NCBI GenBank assembly: GCA_963844435.1
Contig: CAWJOG010000021.1
Span: 186,001-250,000 of the forward strand
DNA: 64,000 bases
Origin: JBDSLU01 sp963844435
Lineage (GTDB): Bacteria > Acidobacteriota > Vicinamibacteria > Vicinamibacterales > Vicinamibacteraceae
Direction of reading: 5' to 3'
Shown: one piece after another, positions 30,532 to 40,339 of the stretch
Layout of the letters: each line of letters starts with the position of its first letter
How positions within the stretch are numbered: position 1 is the stretch's first letter
Notes under the pieces: model-generated
What the model saw: only the letters and a program-made list of their open reading frames with translations
What the model was told of the DNA's origin: nothing
Database searches by the model: none
Translations under genes and position numbers: made by a program

Positions 30532-31810
30532 CTAGGTCAGATCGGCGAATCGGCCGGCGGCGCGCTCCCGCGTGTCGCCGGTCGCCGCACCGGCCCGGGC
30601 AGCGCCGGCCCCCGTCACGATCTCCGGACCATCGACGTCGGCCGGGCGCGGATCCACCGCGAGCAGGCCGGCCAGCTGCGCGGCGAAGATCCGCGTCAGC
30701 GCCAGCGTCGCCGGCTGCCGATCGTTGCCCGGCGGCAGCTCGATGGTCACCACCCCCGACACCCCGCCGGCCGTCACGATCGGCACGACCAGCGCCCCGG
30801 GAGCCTCGTTGGTGCCGCGGACGGAACGCGCCTCGCCGCGGGTGAACGCGGTCGCCACCGGCGCGTCGCTCGAGAGCGGGATCGTCCCCATCCGCCCGAT
30901 GGTCGTCGACGCGTAGCCGGCCGACAGGCCGGGCCGGAGCACGTCGTTGCCCTCGTCGTAGATCCACACGATCGTCCCGCGGGAATCGAGGACGCCGTGC
31001 ATGCGCTCGATCAGCCCGGCCAGCTCGAGCGGCTGTTGCACGCGGGCGAGCGCGCCGCAGACGTCGGCCGCCGCTTGCAGGGCGGCCGGCGAGGCCGCTC
31101 GTTCGCCGAGGCGCGGGGCGCCGGCCTCTTGCTCCTCGGGGTCCGGCGCGATGGTGCGGGCCGGCACGACGCTGACGTTGGCGGGCGCCGCGTACTCGCC
31201 GTGGGCCCGCGGCATCCGCGCCAACACCCATGCGACGAGGAGCGCGACGCCACAGGCGGCGAGCGCCGCGGTCGCCTGCTGCTGCCGCACGGCGGCCGCG
31301 GATCCGAGGTCCATGCCGGCGAGGGCCGCTTCGGCGGCGCCCAGCTCGCGCTCGAGCGCGACGCTGGTGTTGATGGCGTCGCCGTAGAGCAGATCGTGGG
31401 CGTGGTCGCGCAGCCCGGTCCCGGCCAGGTCGGCCATGCGGGCGTCGAGCCGCCGCGTCGCCGTGACAGCGGCGCGGAGCTTGGCGAGGGCGACCTGGGT
31501 GGCGGGCGACGCCGCGGCGGCCGTCGCCGTCGCTTCGAGGGTGCCGGTGCAGGCGACGAGGGCCTCGAGGTCGTTGGCGGCGCGATCGCGCCAGATACCG
31601 GATGTCCTGGCCGGGCGCGGTGTAGGCGCGCTCGACGGCCCGCAGATCGAGCATCGCCGCGCGGCAGCCGGTGAGCGCGTCGGCCGTGGCGGCGTCGGCC
31701 GCGGATCGCACGTCGAGGGCGAGGTCGAGCCGCACGATCTGCCACGCGGCGGCGACGAGGGTCAGACCGAGGACGATGAGGAGAATCGGCCGGACGATGC
31801 GTGCAGGCAT
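30532..31810 (-). CDS. Membrane sensor with GAF domain, no output domain (one apparent frameshift)
   Basis: About 425 residues. TM1 is at about 6-24 ('IVRPILLIVLGLTLVAAAW'). An extracytoplasmic helical region of about 150 residues follows ('CRAAMLDLRAVERAYTAPG', resembling CHASE3/4-helix-bundle sensors), then TM2 ('ALAACGVALLVAWVLA'). The cytoplasmic GAF domain covers about 260-400 ('GVLDSRGTIVWIYDEGNDVLRP...', 'ALVVPIVTAGGVSGVVTIEL'). Frames join if one base is removed at about 31597 ('GQDIR|IWRDRAANDLEAL'). There is no kinase, GGDEF or methyl-accepting region, so it must signal through a partner. Convergent with the PDZ gene across the repeat. Confidence 0.75.
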
Positions 31811-31870
31811 CCGAGTGTGTAGACGCCCGTAACTATAGCGCGATCGTCAAAGAAATGGCGCCGTAAGCGA

Positions 31871-32905
31871 TCAGAAATTGAACTGGAGGCGGGACCACCA
31901 GCGGACGCTGTGCCGGGGCTGGTCGTCGCCGATCGGGATCAGGATGTTGGTCAGGACGCGGAGCTGCGGCGTCACGAAGTAGGTGCCGCCAGCCTGGACC
32001 TGATGCGACTCCAGCGCGACCGCATCGTCGTCGACGTCGACGTAGCGTGCCGCCAGCTCGTAACCGGCGTAGTGCGGCGTCCGGTGCGCGGCGGCGTGCT
32101 TGAACGCCCCGATCACGGTGAAGCCGTCGGTGTCGACCGTCGCCGCCGCGACATCGCGGCGCTGCGCCACGCGCTCGACCGCGACGCGATACTGCGGCCC
32201 TTCCAGGTTCAGGTCGATGCCGATGCGCCGGCGATCGCCCTGTGGCTGCTCGCCGCCCTGCGCGTTGACGCCGATGGTCAGGCCGTCCACGCGCGGCACC
32301 CTGGCCGCGACGCGGCCGACGACGTCCTTGGCGCTGTTGTCATCGGCCCGGTTCTGCCCGGTGCCGTTGATGATCGCGGCGCCGTAGGTCAGCCAGCCAC
32401 GCCATGGCGCCACGTTGAAGACCATCACGCCGGCGTCGCGCGACGGCGCTAGCAAGGCGCCGACGACAGATCGATCGATCACTTCCAGCTTCGAGTAGCC
32501 GGTGAGGCGCTCGAGGCTGAATGGCGCCACGAACTGCCCGACCCGGACCGCGAACTGCCTGGTGGCGGTGAACTGCACGTAGGCGTCACGCAGGATGCGG
32601 CCGTCGCTGGTCAGGTTCGCGAAGTCGCCCACCAGGGTCCACGACACCTTCGATGTGATGTCGCCGGACAACCCGACGCGCGCGCGAGGGATCTGGAACG
32701 TGCCGGCAGGCTCGCTGTCGTCGTCGGCGGCCTCGGAGAAGATCGAATCGGCCTGGACGTAGCCGCCGATGGTGATCCGGCCTATCGTGATCGGCGGCGG
32801 CGGCGCCGCCTGCGCGCCGGCGTCGGCCGCGGTCACGCCGAACAGGCCGACCGCCAGACACAGCACGAGCGAGACGGGCGGCGTGACGCTCGGCCCGTGC
32901 GACAT
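31871..32905 (-). CDS. Outer-membrane porin, OprO/OprP-like
   Basis: 344 residues, intact. It has a signal peptide (SLVLCLAVGLFGVTAADAGAQA). Barrel strands include 'ITIGGYVQADSIFSE', 'KVSWTLVGDFAN', 'RVGQFVAPFSLERLTGYSKL' and 'VMVFNVAPWRGWLTYGAAI', and the protein ends '...WWSRLQFNF' with the terminal Phe expected for assembly. The 'GQF..PFS.E' segment is characteristic of phosphate/pyrophosphate-selective (OprP/OprO) porins, although ion selectivity cannot be read from the sequence. Its ATG overlaps the ccdA stop (ATGA at 32902-32905, minus strand), making nuoG-ccdA-porin one apparent transcript. Confidence 0.85.
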   Translation of the reverse strand: MSHGPSVTPPVSLVLCLAVGLFGVTAADAGAQAAPPPPITIGRITIGGYVQADSIFSEAADDDSEPAGTFQIPRARVGLSGDITSKVSWTLVGDFANLTSDGRILRDAYVQFTATRQFAVRVGQFVAPFSLERLTGYSKLEVIDRSVVGALLAPSRDAGVMVFNVAPWRGWLTYGAAIINGTGQNRADDNSAKDVVGRVAARVPRVDGLTIGVNAQGGEQPQGDRRRIGIDLNLEGPQYRVAVERVAQRRDVAAATVDTDGFTVIGAFKHAAAHRTPHYAGYELAARYVDVDDDAVALESHQVQAGGTYFVTPQLRVLTNILIPIGDDQPRHSVRWWSRLQFNF

Positions 32906-33630
32906 CAGAACGTGGGCAGGTACTTCTGGAGCGAGCGGGCGAGGATCGAGAAGCGGTCGGTGACGAGGAGCACGCCGATGATGATCATCAGCAGGCCGGC
33001 GAGGATCTCGATCATCCGGTAGTACTTGCGGACGCGCTTGAAGGCGCCGAAGAAGCGATCGACGGCCAGTGACGTGGCGAGGAACGGGACGCCCAGGCCG
33101 AGCGAGTAGACCGCGAGGAGCGACGCGCCGTGCGTGACGGTGCCCTCCTGCGCCGCCAGCGCCAGGATCGATCCGAGGATCGGGCCGATGCACGGCGTCC
33201 AGCCGAAGGCGAAGGCGAGGCCGACGACGAAGGCGCCCAGCGGACCGGCCGGCTTGCGCTTCACGTCGATCTGGGCCTGCCGGTAGAGCGCGTTGATCTT
33301 CAGCAGCCCCATCGTGTGCAGGCCGAAGAGGATCACGGCGACGCCGGCGATCTTGGTCAGGATCCAGAGCTTGTCGTTGATCAGCGCGCCGATGCTGCTG
33401 GCCGAGGCGCCGAGCGCGACGAACACGCACGAGAAGCCGAGGACGAAGGCGACCGAGGCGAGGAAGACGCGCCGCGTCGTGCCCTCCGGAAGCGCCGCGC
33501 CGGTGTGGGCGTTGTCGAGCGAGACGCCGGAGATGAAGGACAGGTAGCCCGGTACCAGCGGCAGCACGCAGGGCGACACGAACGACAGGATCCCGGCCAC
33601 CAGGGCCGCCAAATAAGAGACGTCTTCCAC
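32905..33630 (-). CDS. ccdA: CcdA/DsbD-type cytochrome c biogenesis membrane protein
   Basis: 241 residues, intact, with six predicted membrane helices. The two conserved Cys are in 'FVSPCVLPLVPGYL' (helix 1) and 'FGWTPCIGPILGS' (helix 4). They carry electrons across the membrane to periplasmic thiol-disulfide proteins for cytochrome c or envelope protein reduction. It lies 22 bp downstream of nuoG and overlaps the porin start. No partner thioredoxin (ResA/TlpA-like) is next to it in this window; the AhpC/TSA-like gene at 20.7 kb is cytosolic. Confidence 0.95.
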   Translation of the reverse strand: MEDVSYLAALVAGILSFVSPCVLPLVPGYLSFISGVSLDNAHTGAALPEGTTRRVFLASVAFVLGFSCVFVALGASASSIGALINDKLWILTKIAGVAVILFGLHTMGLLKINALYRQAQIDVKRKPAGPLGAFVVGLAFAFGWTPCIGPILGSILALAAQEGTVTHGASLLAVYSLGLGVPFLATSLAVDRFFGAFKRVRKYYRMIEILAGLLMIIIGVLLVTDRFSILARSLQKYLPTF

Positions 33631-33652
33631 GAAGGTTAGATGCCTTCTCCGC

Positions 33653-35453
33653 CTACTTCGTTTCGGCCAGCGGGATCACCTTGCCCGCGGGCCGCCGCTG
33701 CAGCGTGTCGGCGAACTTCACCGGCGGCAGATCGTTGAACAGCACGTCCCACTTGCCGCGCTCCATCGGGTTGGACGACTGCAGCCAGTGCGACGCCGTC
33801 TTCACCTCGGAGAACGTGACCCGGTCGATGCCGGCGAGGCCGGGCACCTGGGCCGCCATCGTGGCGAGGTCGGCGCGGACGTCGGCGGCGGTCTTCATCG
33901 TCAGGCCGGCGCCGGTCGCGGCGGCGAGCTTGAGCAGGACGACGGTGTCCTCGACCGCGTAGCCCGGAGGCGGAATCACCTTCGACGTGGTCTGCAGGAT
34001 GCCCTGGCCGTTGGTGTAGCAGGCTTCCTTCTCCACCCAGCAGGCGCCGGAGAGCACGACGTCGGCGGCCTCGCTGAGCGGCGTCGCGATCACGCCCTGC
34101 ACGATCAGCGTCTTCAGCGTGCCCTTGCTCCGCGCCGCCGCGATCCACGCGACGTCGCCGAGCGAGCCGGCCGGTCCGGGATCGAGGACGAACAGGGCCG
34201 ACACCTTGCCGGCTTCGACGTCGGCGCGCAGGCCGTCGAGCGACGCGGCGCCTTCACCGGGGGCGGCGCTGGTCAGCCCGAGCAGGCGCGCGCCGCCGAC
34301 GTTCGGCGCGTTCACCGTCGGGACGACGAACTTGGCGCCGGCCGGCTGCGGCTTGGCGCTGCTGGTCCAGGTGACGTCGACGGCGTTCGGCGCGGCGTCG
34401 CCGAGCAGGTGCTGCGCGATGCGCGCCGCGACGTAGAGCTCTTCGTGCGCGGCGTGCGCCGAGAGCAGGAAGCGCGGGCCCGGAGCGCCCGCCGCTCCCG
34501 CCTTCAGCGCCTTGGCCGCGGCTGCGATCGCGGTGTCCCACGGCGTCGGCGCGAGCCCGCCGGCGCCGCGGACCATCGGCTGCGTCAGGCGCGGCGTCCG
34601 ATTCGATCCAGTGGTAGTCGAAGCGGCCGATGTCGCACATCCAGTAGCCGTTCACCGCCTCGTTCAGTCGCGGCGTGACGCGCACCAGCTGCGCGCCCTT
34701 GGCCCATTCGGGCTTGGCGCGGAGCCACATCGTGGTGCTGCAGCCCTTCTCGCAGAGCGTGCAGATCGTGTCGACGGCGCTGGGGTTGTCCCACGGCCGC
34801 GACTTGAAGCGGTAGTCCCGCGTCGTGATGGCGCCGACGGGGCAGACGTCCATGAGATTGCCGGAGAGCAGCGAGTGGACGCCGTGCTCCTCGAAGGTGG
34901 CGATCTCGCTGCCGTTGCCGCGGTTCATGATGCCGATCTGCGCGTCGCCGTCGATGTCCTGCATGAAGCGGACGCAGCGCGTGCACAGGATGCAGCGGTT
35001 GCGGTTCAGCATCAGCGTCGGACCGAAGTCGACGTCGGCCTTGACGCCGTCGCCGTCGAACGTGCGCCGCGGGAACTCCATGCGGCTGTCGTCGCGGCCG
35101 AAGGCGTAGGAGAAGTCCTGGAGCGGGCACTCGCCGCCCTTGTCGCAGACCGGGCAGTCGAGCGGGTGGTTCAGCAGCAGGAACTCGAACACGCCGGCGC
35201 GGGCGTCCTCGACCTCCTGGGTCGCCGTGTGCACGACCATCCCGTCCGCCGCCGTGACCGAGCACGACACCTGCAGCTTCGGCATCTTCTCGATCTTCAC
35301 GAGGCAGACGCGGCAGGAGCCATCCACGCCCAGCGCGGGGTGATAGCAGTAGTACGGGACCTTGGTGCCCGCCTCGATGGCGGCCTGGAGGACCGAACGG
35401 CCCTTGGCGACCGTCACCTGGCGGCCGTCGATCGTGAGCGTGACTGTGTCCAT
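33653..35453 (-). CDS. nuoG: NADH-quinone oxidoreductase subunit G (one apparent frameshift)
   Basis: About 599 residues. The N-terminal 2Fe-2S domain has 'YYCYHPALGVDGSCRVC'. The His/Cys cluster segment is 'HPLDCPVCDKGGECPLQ', and the 4Fe-4S motifs are 'CILCTRC' and 'DVCPVGAI'. A molybdopterin-type Fe-S motif 'CTLCEKGC' follows at about residue 223. The second half is a short, degenerate molybdopterin-oxidoreductase region. Dropping one base at about 34601 joins 'YHWIE' to 'RTPRLTQPMVRG...'. It is shorter than the roughly 700-900 residues of many NuoG proteins. No other nuo gene is in the window; downstream are ccdA and a porin, and the upstream neighbour is divergent. Confidence 0.85.
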
Positions 35454-35554
35454 AAGCGTCTGGCGGGTGCGTGCTGCCGCGGGAAACCCACCGGATCATA
35501 TACCGGCGGCCGCGACCCGGGCGGATGCCCGGACCGATGCGGGGTTCTGCCGTC

Positions 35555-35583
35555 TTGACAGTGCCCGGACCCGTCCGTAGAGT
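35555..35583 (+). promoter_or_regulatory. Sigma-70-type promoter
   Basis: TTGACA at 35555-35560, a 17-bp spacer and TAGAGT at 35578-35583. It lies about 55 bp before the ATG at 35641, which itself has AGGAGG at 35631-35636. It faces away from nuoG. Confidence 0.6.
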
Positions 35584-35640
35584 ATTGATCCCCCGTAGAG
35601 TCGATCCGATAGAACCCCTCCGTTCCCCAGAGGAGGCGTT

Positions 35641-36054
35641 ATGGAAGCTGTTCGGGCCAGGCTAGGGTCTCTCGTCGAATGGGCGGTGGCCGCCCTCTTC
35701 CTCGTCGCCTCGGTCGGCGTCGCGTCGCTCGCCATGCGCGAGTTGCGCGCGACCGCCTCGGTCAGCTCGCCCGTTCCCGCCTTCACCGCCGCAGCTCCGG
35801 CCGGCCTGGCCGAGCGTGCGGTCTCGGTCCAGCACCTGCTGCTCTCGGCGGGCAAGGAAGTCCGCGTCGGCAGCACGCTGGCCGACGTGGTCAACACGCT
35901 CGGCCGGGCCGCGGAAACAGGCGAGGAGCGCTCCGACGTCGGCCCGCTCGGCGAGCGCGTGACCCGCTTCTACGACTTCGGCGGCACCCGCTTCGCGCTG
36001 GTGTTCGAGCCGGTCCGGGGCCAGTCCCGGGTGACGGCGATCTACATCCAGTAA
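35641..36054 (+). CDS. Hypothetical membrane-anchored protein
   Basis: 137 residues with a strong ribosome site (AGGAGG, 4 bp spacing). One membrane helix at about 13-31 ('VEWAVAALFLVASVGVASL') is followed by an Ala/Pro spacer and a C-terminal domain of about 80 residues. That domain contains 'VRVGSTLADVVNTLGRAAE', 'GERVTRFYDFGGTRFALVFEP' and 'RVTAIYIQ', spacing reminiscent of SmpA/OmlA-like or lipoprotein-assembly folds; the similarity is visual only. It is a single gene with its own promoter, ending directly at the second double-hairpin repeat. Confidence 0.75.
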   Translation: MEAVRARLGSLVEWAVAALFLVASVGVASLAMRELRATASVSSPVPAFTAAAPAGLAERAVSVQHLLLSAGKEVRVGSTLADVVNTLGRAAETGEERSDVGPLGERVTRFYDFGGTRFALVFEPVRGQSRVTAIYIQ

Positions 36055-36125
36055 TGTTTGTCGACGGCGCGTGACCGCGCCGTCGACCTCACGACGCCTC
36101 CGGCCTATCGGCCTCGGCGTTCGTG
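36055..36125. repeat. Double-hairpin intergenic repeat, copy 2
   Basis: Second copy of the element at 30414. Stem 1 GTCGACGGCGCG (from 36060) pairs with CGCGCCGTCGAC. The T-A pair of copy 1 is C-G here, on both arms. Stem 2 is preserved apart from its last bases (TTCGTGTG instead of TTCGTGAG). Again it begins right after a plus-strand stop (36054) and faces a minus-strand gene end (36159). Confidence 0.75.
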
Positions 36126-36127
36126 TG

Positions 36128-36154
36128 TCGGCCGCGTCCCTCAGGCGCGGCCGA
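36128..36154 (-). terminator. Perfect 9-bp hairpin before convergent gene end
   Basis: TCGGCCGCG (36128-36136) pairs with CGCGGCCGA (36146-36154) around a 9-base loop. It sits 4 bp beyond the stop of the M1-type peptidase gene (minus strand) and just after repeat copy 2, so it probably ends that transcript. No T-run is visible. Confidence 0.5.
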
Positions 36155-36158
36155 GGCT

Positions 36159-38932
36159 TCAGTTCGAGCGCTTGAGCTGCGGGACAGCCTTGCTGCTGCT
36201 CATCGGATCGCCGGTCTGGCTCCGCTGGGTGGTGCCGCGTTCGACGACGATGAGCGCCTGCTCGTCGCGGTTCAGCTCGATGCCGCGCACCGGGCCCGAG
36301 GCGGGCAGCTGCACGAAGGTCGATCCCTGGGACAGCTTGACGAGGTGGTCCTCGATCGCGCCGGACGCGTAGACGACCGAGACCGTCACGGGCACTTCCA
36401 TCACCGGGCCGATCTGGTCGATGCGCACCGACACCGATCCGCCGGCCCCTTCGAACGTCGCGCGCAGCCGCGGCGTGTCCGCCGTCCGGATCCAGCTTTC
36501 GAAGAAGCGGCTCAGGTCGAGCCCGGACTCGGTCTCGAAGACGCGCTGCACGTGCCGCGTCCCGATCTTGGTGTAGCGCGACTGCGCATAGAGCGCGCGC
36601 AGGCCGCGGAAGAAGCGCGTCGTCGCCGACCCAGCGCCGCAGCATGTGCAGCACCAGCGCGCTCTTGTTGTAGACGAGGGCGCGGAACACGCGTCCGTCC
36701 TCCTGCAGGTGGCCAAGGCGATAGCCGAGCCAGATCGGGCCTTGATCAGCGAACGACGTCGCGGTCGTGCGCAGCTTGCGGCGGATGTCCTCGACGCGGG
36801 GCGCGTCGAGCGAGCGTTCGGCATAGAGCAGCGCGAAGTACTGCGCGAAGCCTTCGCTGATCCATTGCTCGTGATAGCTCTCCCAGCCGACGGCGCCGCC
36901 CCAGAACTGGTGGGCGATCTCGTGCGCGAGGAAGAACTGCGGGTAGCCATCGAAGGCCACCGGATCGTTGGCCCAGCTGAACTTGCTCGCGGGCAGCGGC
37001 TGGTTGACGAGCGCGAAATAGGCGGGGCTGTGGCCGCCGGGCAGCGGGTCGTCCACGAGCGCGAGCGTCAGGCTCGGATACGGGAAGTCGCCGAGCACGT
37101 CGCCGTACACGTCGAGGATCGCCGCCGCCTCCGCCACCTTGCGGCGCCCGTTGCCCCTCTGCCGCGGGTTGGCCTGCACCGCCACCGTGATGGGGGACGG
37201 CGCCTTCACCTCGGCGTCGCCGGCCTGATCGAGCCGCGAGATCACCGTCGAGAAGTAGCGCGCCGGCTGGTTCACCAGGAAGACGTAGCGCAGGCCGGGT
37301 CCGCGCGCGCTCGTGACCCGCACCGGGTTGCCGCTGGCCGGCGTGCCCGAGGCGACGCAGGCGCGCTTGTCGGGGATGGTCAGCCGCAGCACGCCGGTCG
37401 CGTAGTCGGTGACCGGCGCCTGCGGGTACCAGTAGCTGCGATTGCTGTAGAGGAGGCGCGGTTCGGCGGTGTGGGCGAACTCCGCGTCGGTCACCGTGTC
37501 CTGCTGCACGGCGACCGCTTCCCGATCCGCCGACGCACCCGCCAGGCGGCCGCCGTAGGTGATCGTGAGCGAGATCGTCGTGCCGCGGACGAGCGTCCGG
37601 GGCAGGTTGACGAGCACGCTGTTCTGGCCGCGGACGCGCAGCGCGAGCAGCCGTCCCATGCCTTCGCCGACGACGCCGTACACGTTCAGCGATTCGGCCA
37701 GCTTGAGGGTGAGCGTGCCGATCGCGGCGGAGCGCACCGTCAGGCGCATCTCGGTGCGGCCCTCGATCGTGCTGGCGATCGGGATCGATGGTCGCGCCGA
37801 TCGAGTAGTGCGAGACGTCGTAGTCGGCTTCGTCGTCCTCGCTGAACTCGCGCGAGCCGCGGGTCTTCAGGCGGTCCATCGAGGCGTAGACAGCGATGTT
37901 GCGGCGCCGCGCGCGCTGGAACATCGAGATGTCCTCGGCCTCGCCGCCGGAGCGCACGTAGGTGAGCGTGCCGAAGCGGCCCTTGGTGCGGATTTCGGCG
38001 AGGAAGTCGCCGACCGGCGGAACCAGCGACCAGCGCTCGCGGCTCAGGTCGGCGAGCTCGATGCCGAACGACTTGCCGATCTCTTCCTCGAAGATGGCCT
38101 GCGCCTTGCGCAGGCTCGACGCCGACACCGGCTCCTCGGTCAGCGTGCCGCTGATGCGATCGTCACGATCGACCGGGTGATAGCGGAGGAAGGCGGCGCT
38201 GATCGGCGCGCGCAGCTCGGTCTCGCCCGAGAAGATGCGCAGCTGCGTCTGCTCCATCGCCGGCTGCGGCATGAACTGCATCGCGCCGTCGCCGAGGACC
38301 ACCATCGCGGTCTCGCCGTCCGCGGTCGACGCGACGTAGGCGACGCCGCTCGGGAACGTGAGCAGCAGATCCTCGGCGCGGACCGCGAGATCGCGGACGC
38401 GGAACTGCCGGTGCGGATCGAGCGCGAGGCGGTTCAGGCCGTCCGCCGAGCTGAGCGCATCGGCGTCGGCGAGGCGCCAGACGCCGTCCGCCGGCGTCCG
38501 GGTCGCGTCGATCGTCCACGTCCGCGCCGCCGCGCGGCCGCCTTGGTACTCGACGAACACCTCGAGGAGCATGCGGTAAGCGGTGCCCTCGGCCGCCTCC
38601 TCGAGCGGCGCGCGATCGCGCTCGCGGATGACGGCGCGCACCGCCCGCGAGGACGCCTGGCTCTGCGCGAAGGCGGACAGCCGATCGCCGTTCGTCGCCG
38701 CGGCCGACGTCGCCGCGAGGATCTGCGACGGCTCACCCGCGACGAGCGCCTGCTCGAGGCGCGCGTAGAGCGCGGCCAGGCCGGCGTCGACTGCCGCCGT
38801 CGCCGTCGCGGTCTGGGCTGCGGCCGACTGGGCCGACAGCGACGCGCCGCTGACGACGGCCAGGCCGAGCACGACCAGCGCGCACGACGACCACCGGGCC
38901 ATCAGCTTCAGAAATGAACCTCTGACAGACAT
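36159..38932 (-). CDS. M1-family (gluzincin) metallopeptidase-like protein, secreted (two apparent frameshifts)
   Basis: About 923 residues. A signal peptide (SCALVVLGLAVVSGASLSAQ) precedes a long N-terminal region of about 330 residues not typical of M1 enzymes. An M1-like beta domain ends in 'GFAQYF' after the zinc motif 'HEIAHQFW' (about residue 667) and a downstream Glu in 'WISEGF'. Frames join by dropping one base in GGG 37781-37783 ('ATID|PIASTIEGRTEMRL') and one at about 36615 ('GDDA|FFRGLRALYAQS'). The GAMEN-type exopeptidase motif was not seen, so substrate class is uncertain. The terminal domain is beta-rich. It follows the SpoIIE gene on the same strand after about 185 bp with no clear feature. 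Confidence 0.8.
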
Positions 38933-39117
38933 CTTCACACAGCTGATGGCCGCCCGGGCCGAAACCTGGGGCAGTTCAGCCGGAGAGAAGGCCGGTTCGT
39001 CAAAACCGCGAAACCGGCGATGGCGGCCCCCGCCGGCCGCGATTTCGTTGGGCTGTGTGCGGACGAGCAGGGCCGCGCGGGGACGCGCAACCCACCGCCA
39101 TCGGTGCGACGGGCCGC

Positions 39118-40308
39118 CTACGCGCGCCGGAGGACGAGGACCGTGAGGTCGTCGGCGACCCGGGCGTCGCCCACGTGCGCGAGCACGGCGTGCTGGACGG
39201 CCTGGGTGATCTCGGGCGCGGAGCCGGCGGCCCAGGCGCCGATGACGGCGTCGAGCCCTTCTTCCTCGAACGGGACGCCGGCGACGTTCTCGGCTTCGGT
39301 GATGCCGTCGCTGTAGGCGACGAGCATGTCGCCCGAGTGCAGCACCTGCTCGCTGGTCGCGTAGGTCGTGCCCTCGAACAGGCCGAGCGCGACGCCGGTG
39401 GCGTGCAGCTCCTCGATGCGGCCGTCGGCGCGGCGGATGCGCGGCGGGTTCTGCCCGGCGTTCACCCACTGCATGCGCCCGTCCGGCTCGAGCACGGCGA
39501 AGAAGATCGTGACGAACCGCGAGCGCGGCGCGTGGCGCAGCAGCTGCACGTTGAGACGCTCGAGCAGCGGACCCGGCGGCAGCCCTTCGTCGACGAGCGT
39601 GCGCAGCATGGCGAGGAGCAGGGCCATCAGCAGCGCCGCCGGACTGCCCTTGCCGGCGACGTCGCCGAGCGCGACGATCACGCGTCCGTCGGCGAGCGGG
39701 ATCATGTCGAAGAAGTCGCCGCCGACCGTGTTGGCCGGACGCGTCTCGCCGTGCACTTCGATGCCCGGCGCGCGGAACGTGCCCTGCGGCAGCATCGCGC
39801 GCTGGATGTCGCGCGCGACGTTCAGGTCGTGCTTGAGCGACAGCCGATCGGCGACCTCGAGCACGATCAGCAGGTTGAGCAGCACGAAGCCGATGCAGAG
39901 GAAGATGACGCTGTCGTTCCAGGCCGGGATCGGCAGGCCGATCTGGACCTGCTTCACCTTCAGCAGCGTCATGAAGTGGAAGCCGGCGAACAGCTTGATC
40001 AGGCCGATGATGGTCGAAATCAGCGCGACCACGTAGATGGCCCGGTGCGCCGGCGACAGCCGCATCGTGAAGGCGACGAAGAACAGCTTGGCGTAGGTGA
40101 GCGCCCGCAGGTGCCAGGGCTGCTGATCGATCCCGGTCCGATCGATGCCGCGCGAGAAGAACTCGTAGGCCTCGCGCGTGTCGCGCGTGAACAGCAGCTG
40201 CAGATCGCTCGCCTTGAGGCCCTTCGTGTAGACGTCGAAGAGCTCCTTGGCGCGATGCGCGGTCCCCGGCGGGGTCTGGCCGGCGTCGCCGGTCGTGGCG
40301 GTGGTCAC
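39118..40308 (-). CDS. Membrane-bound PP2C/SpoIIE-type serine phosphatase (RsbU-like)
   Basis: 396 residues, intact. An N-terminal cytoplasmic part leads to two membrane helices (about 88-110 and 130-152; 'AIYVVALISTIIGLIKLFAG', 'SVIFLCIGFVLLNLLIVLEV'). The SpoIIE/PP2C domain follows (about 170-396). Metal-binding motifs are visible: 'GGDFFDMI', 'VALGDVAGKGSPAAL', 'SDGITEA' and 'DDLTVLVLR'. Such enzymes dephosphorylate anti-sigma-factor antagonists in partner-switching stress pathways. No anti-sigma or STAS gene is adjacent. It lies 31 bp downstream of the kbl-like gene. Confidence 0.9.
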   Translation of the reverse strand: MTTATTGDAGQTPPGTAHRAKELFDVYTKGLKASDLQLLFTRDTREAYEFFSRGIDRTGIDQQPWHLRALTYAKLFFVAFTMRLSPAHRAIYVVALISTIIGLIKLFAGFHFMTLLKVKQVQIGLPIPAWNDSVIFLCIGFVLLNLLIVLEVADRLSLKHDLNVARDIQRAMLPQGTFRAPGIEVHGETRPANTVGGDFFDMIPLADGRVIVALGDVAGKGSPAALLMALLLAMLRTLVDEGLPPGPLLERLNVQLLRHAPRSRFVTIFFAVLEPDGRMQWVNAGQNPPRIRRADGRIEELHATGVALGLFEGTTYATSEQVLHSGDMLVAYSDGITEAENVAGVPFEEEGLDAVIGAWAAGSAPEITQAVQHAVLAHVGDARVADDLTVLVLRRA

Positions 40309-40339
40309 GGGCTGGTGAGGTTCCCCTGATTCGACGCCA

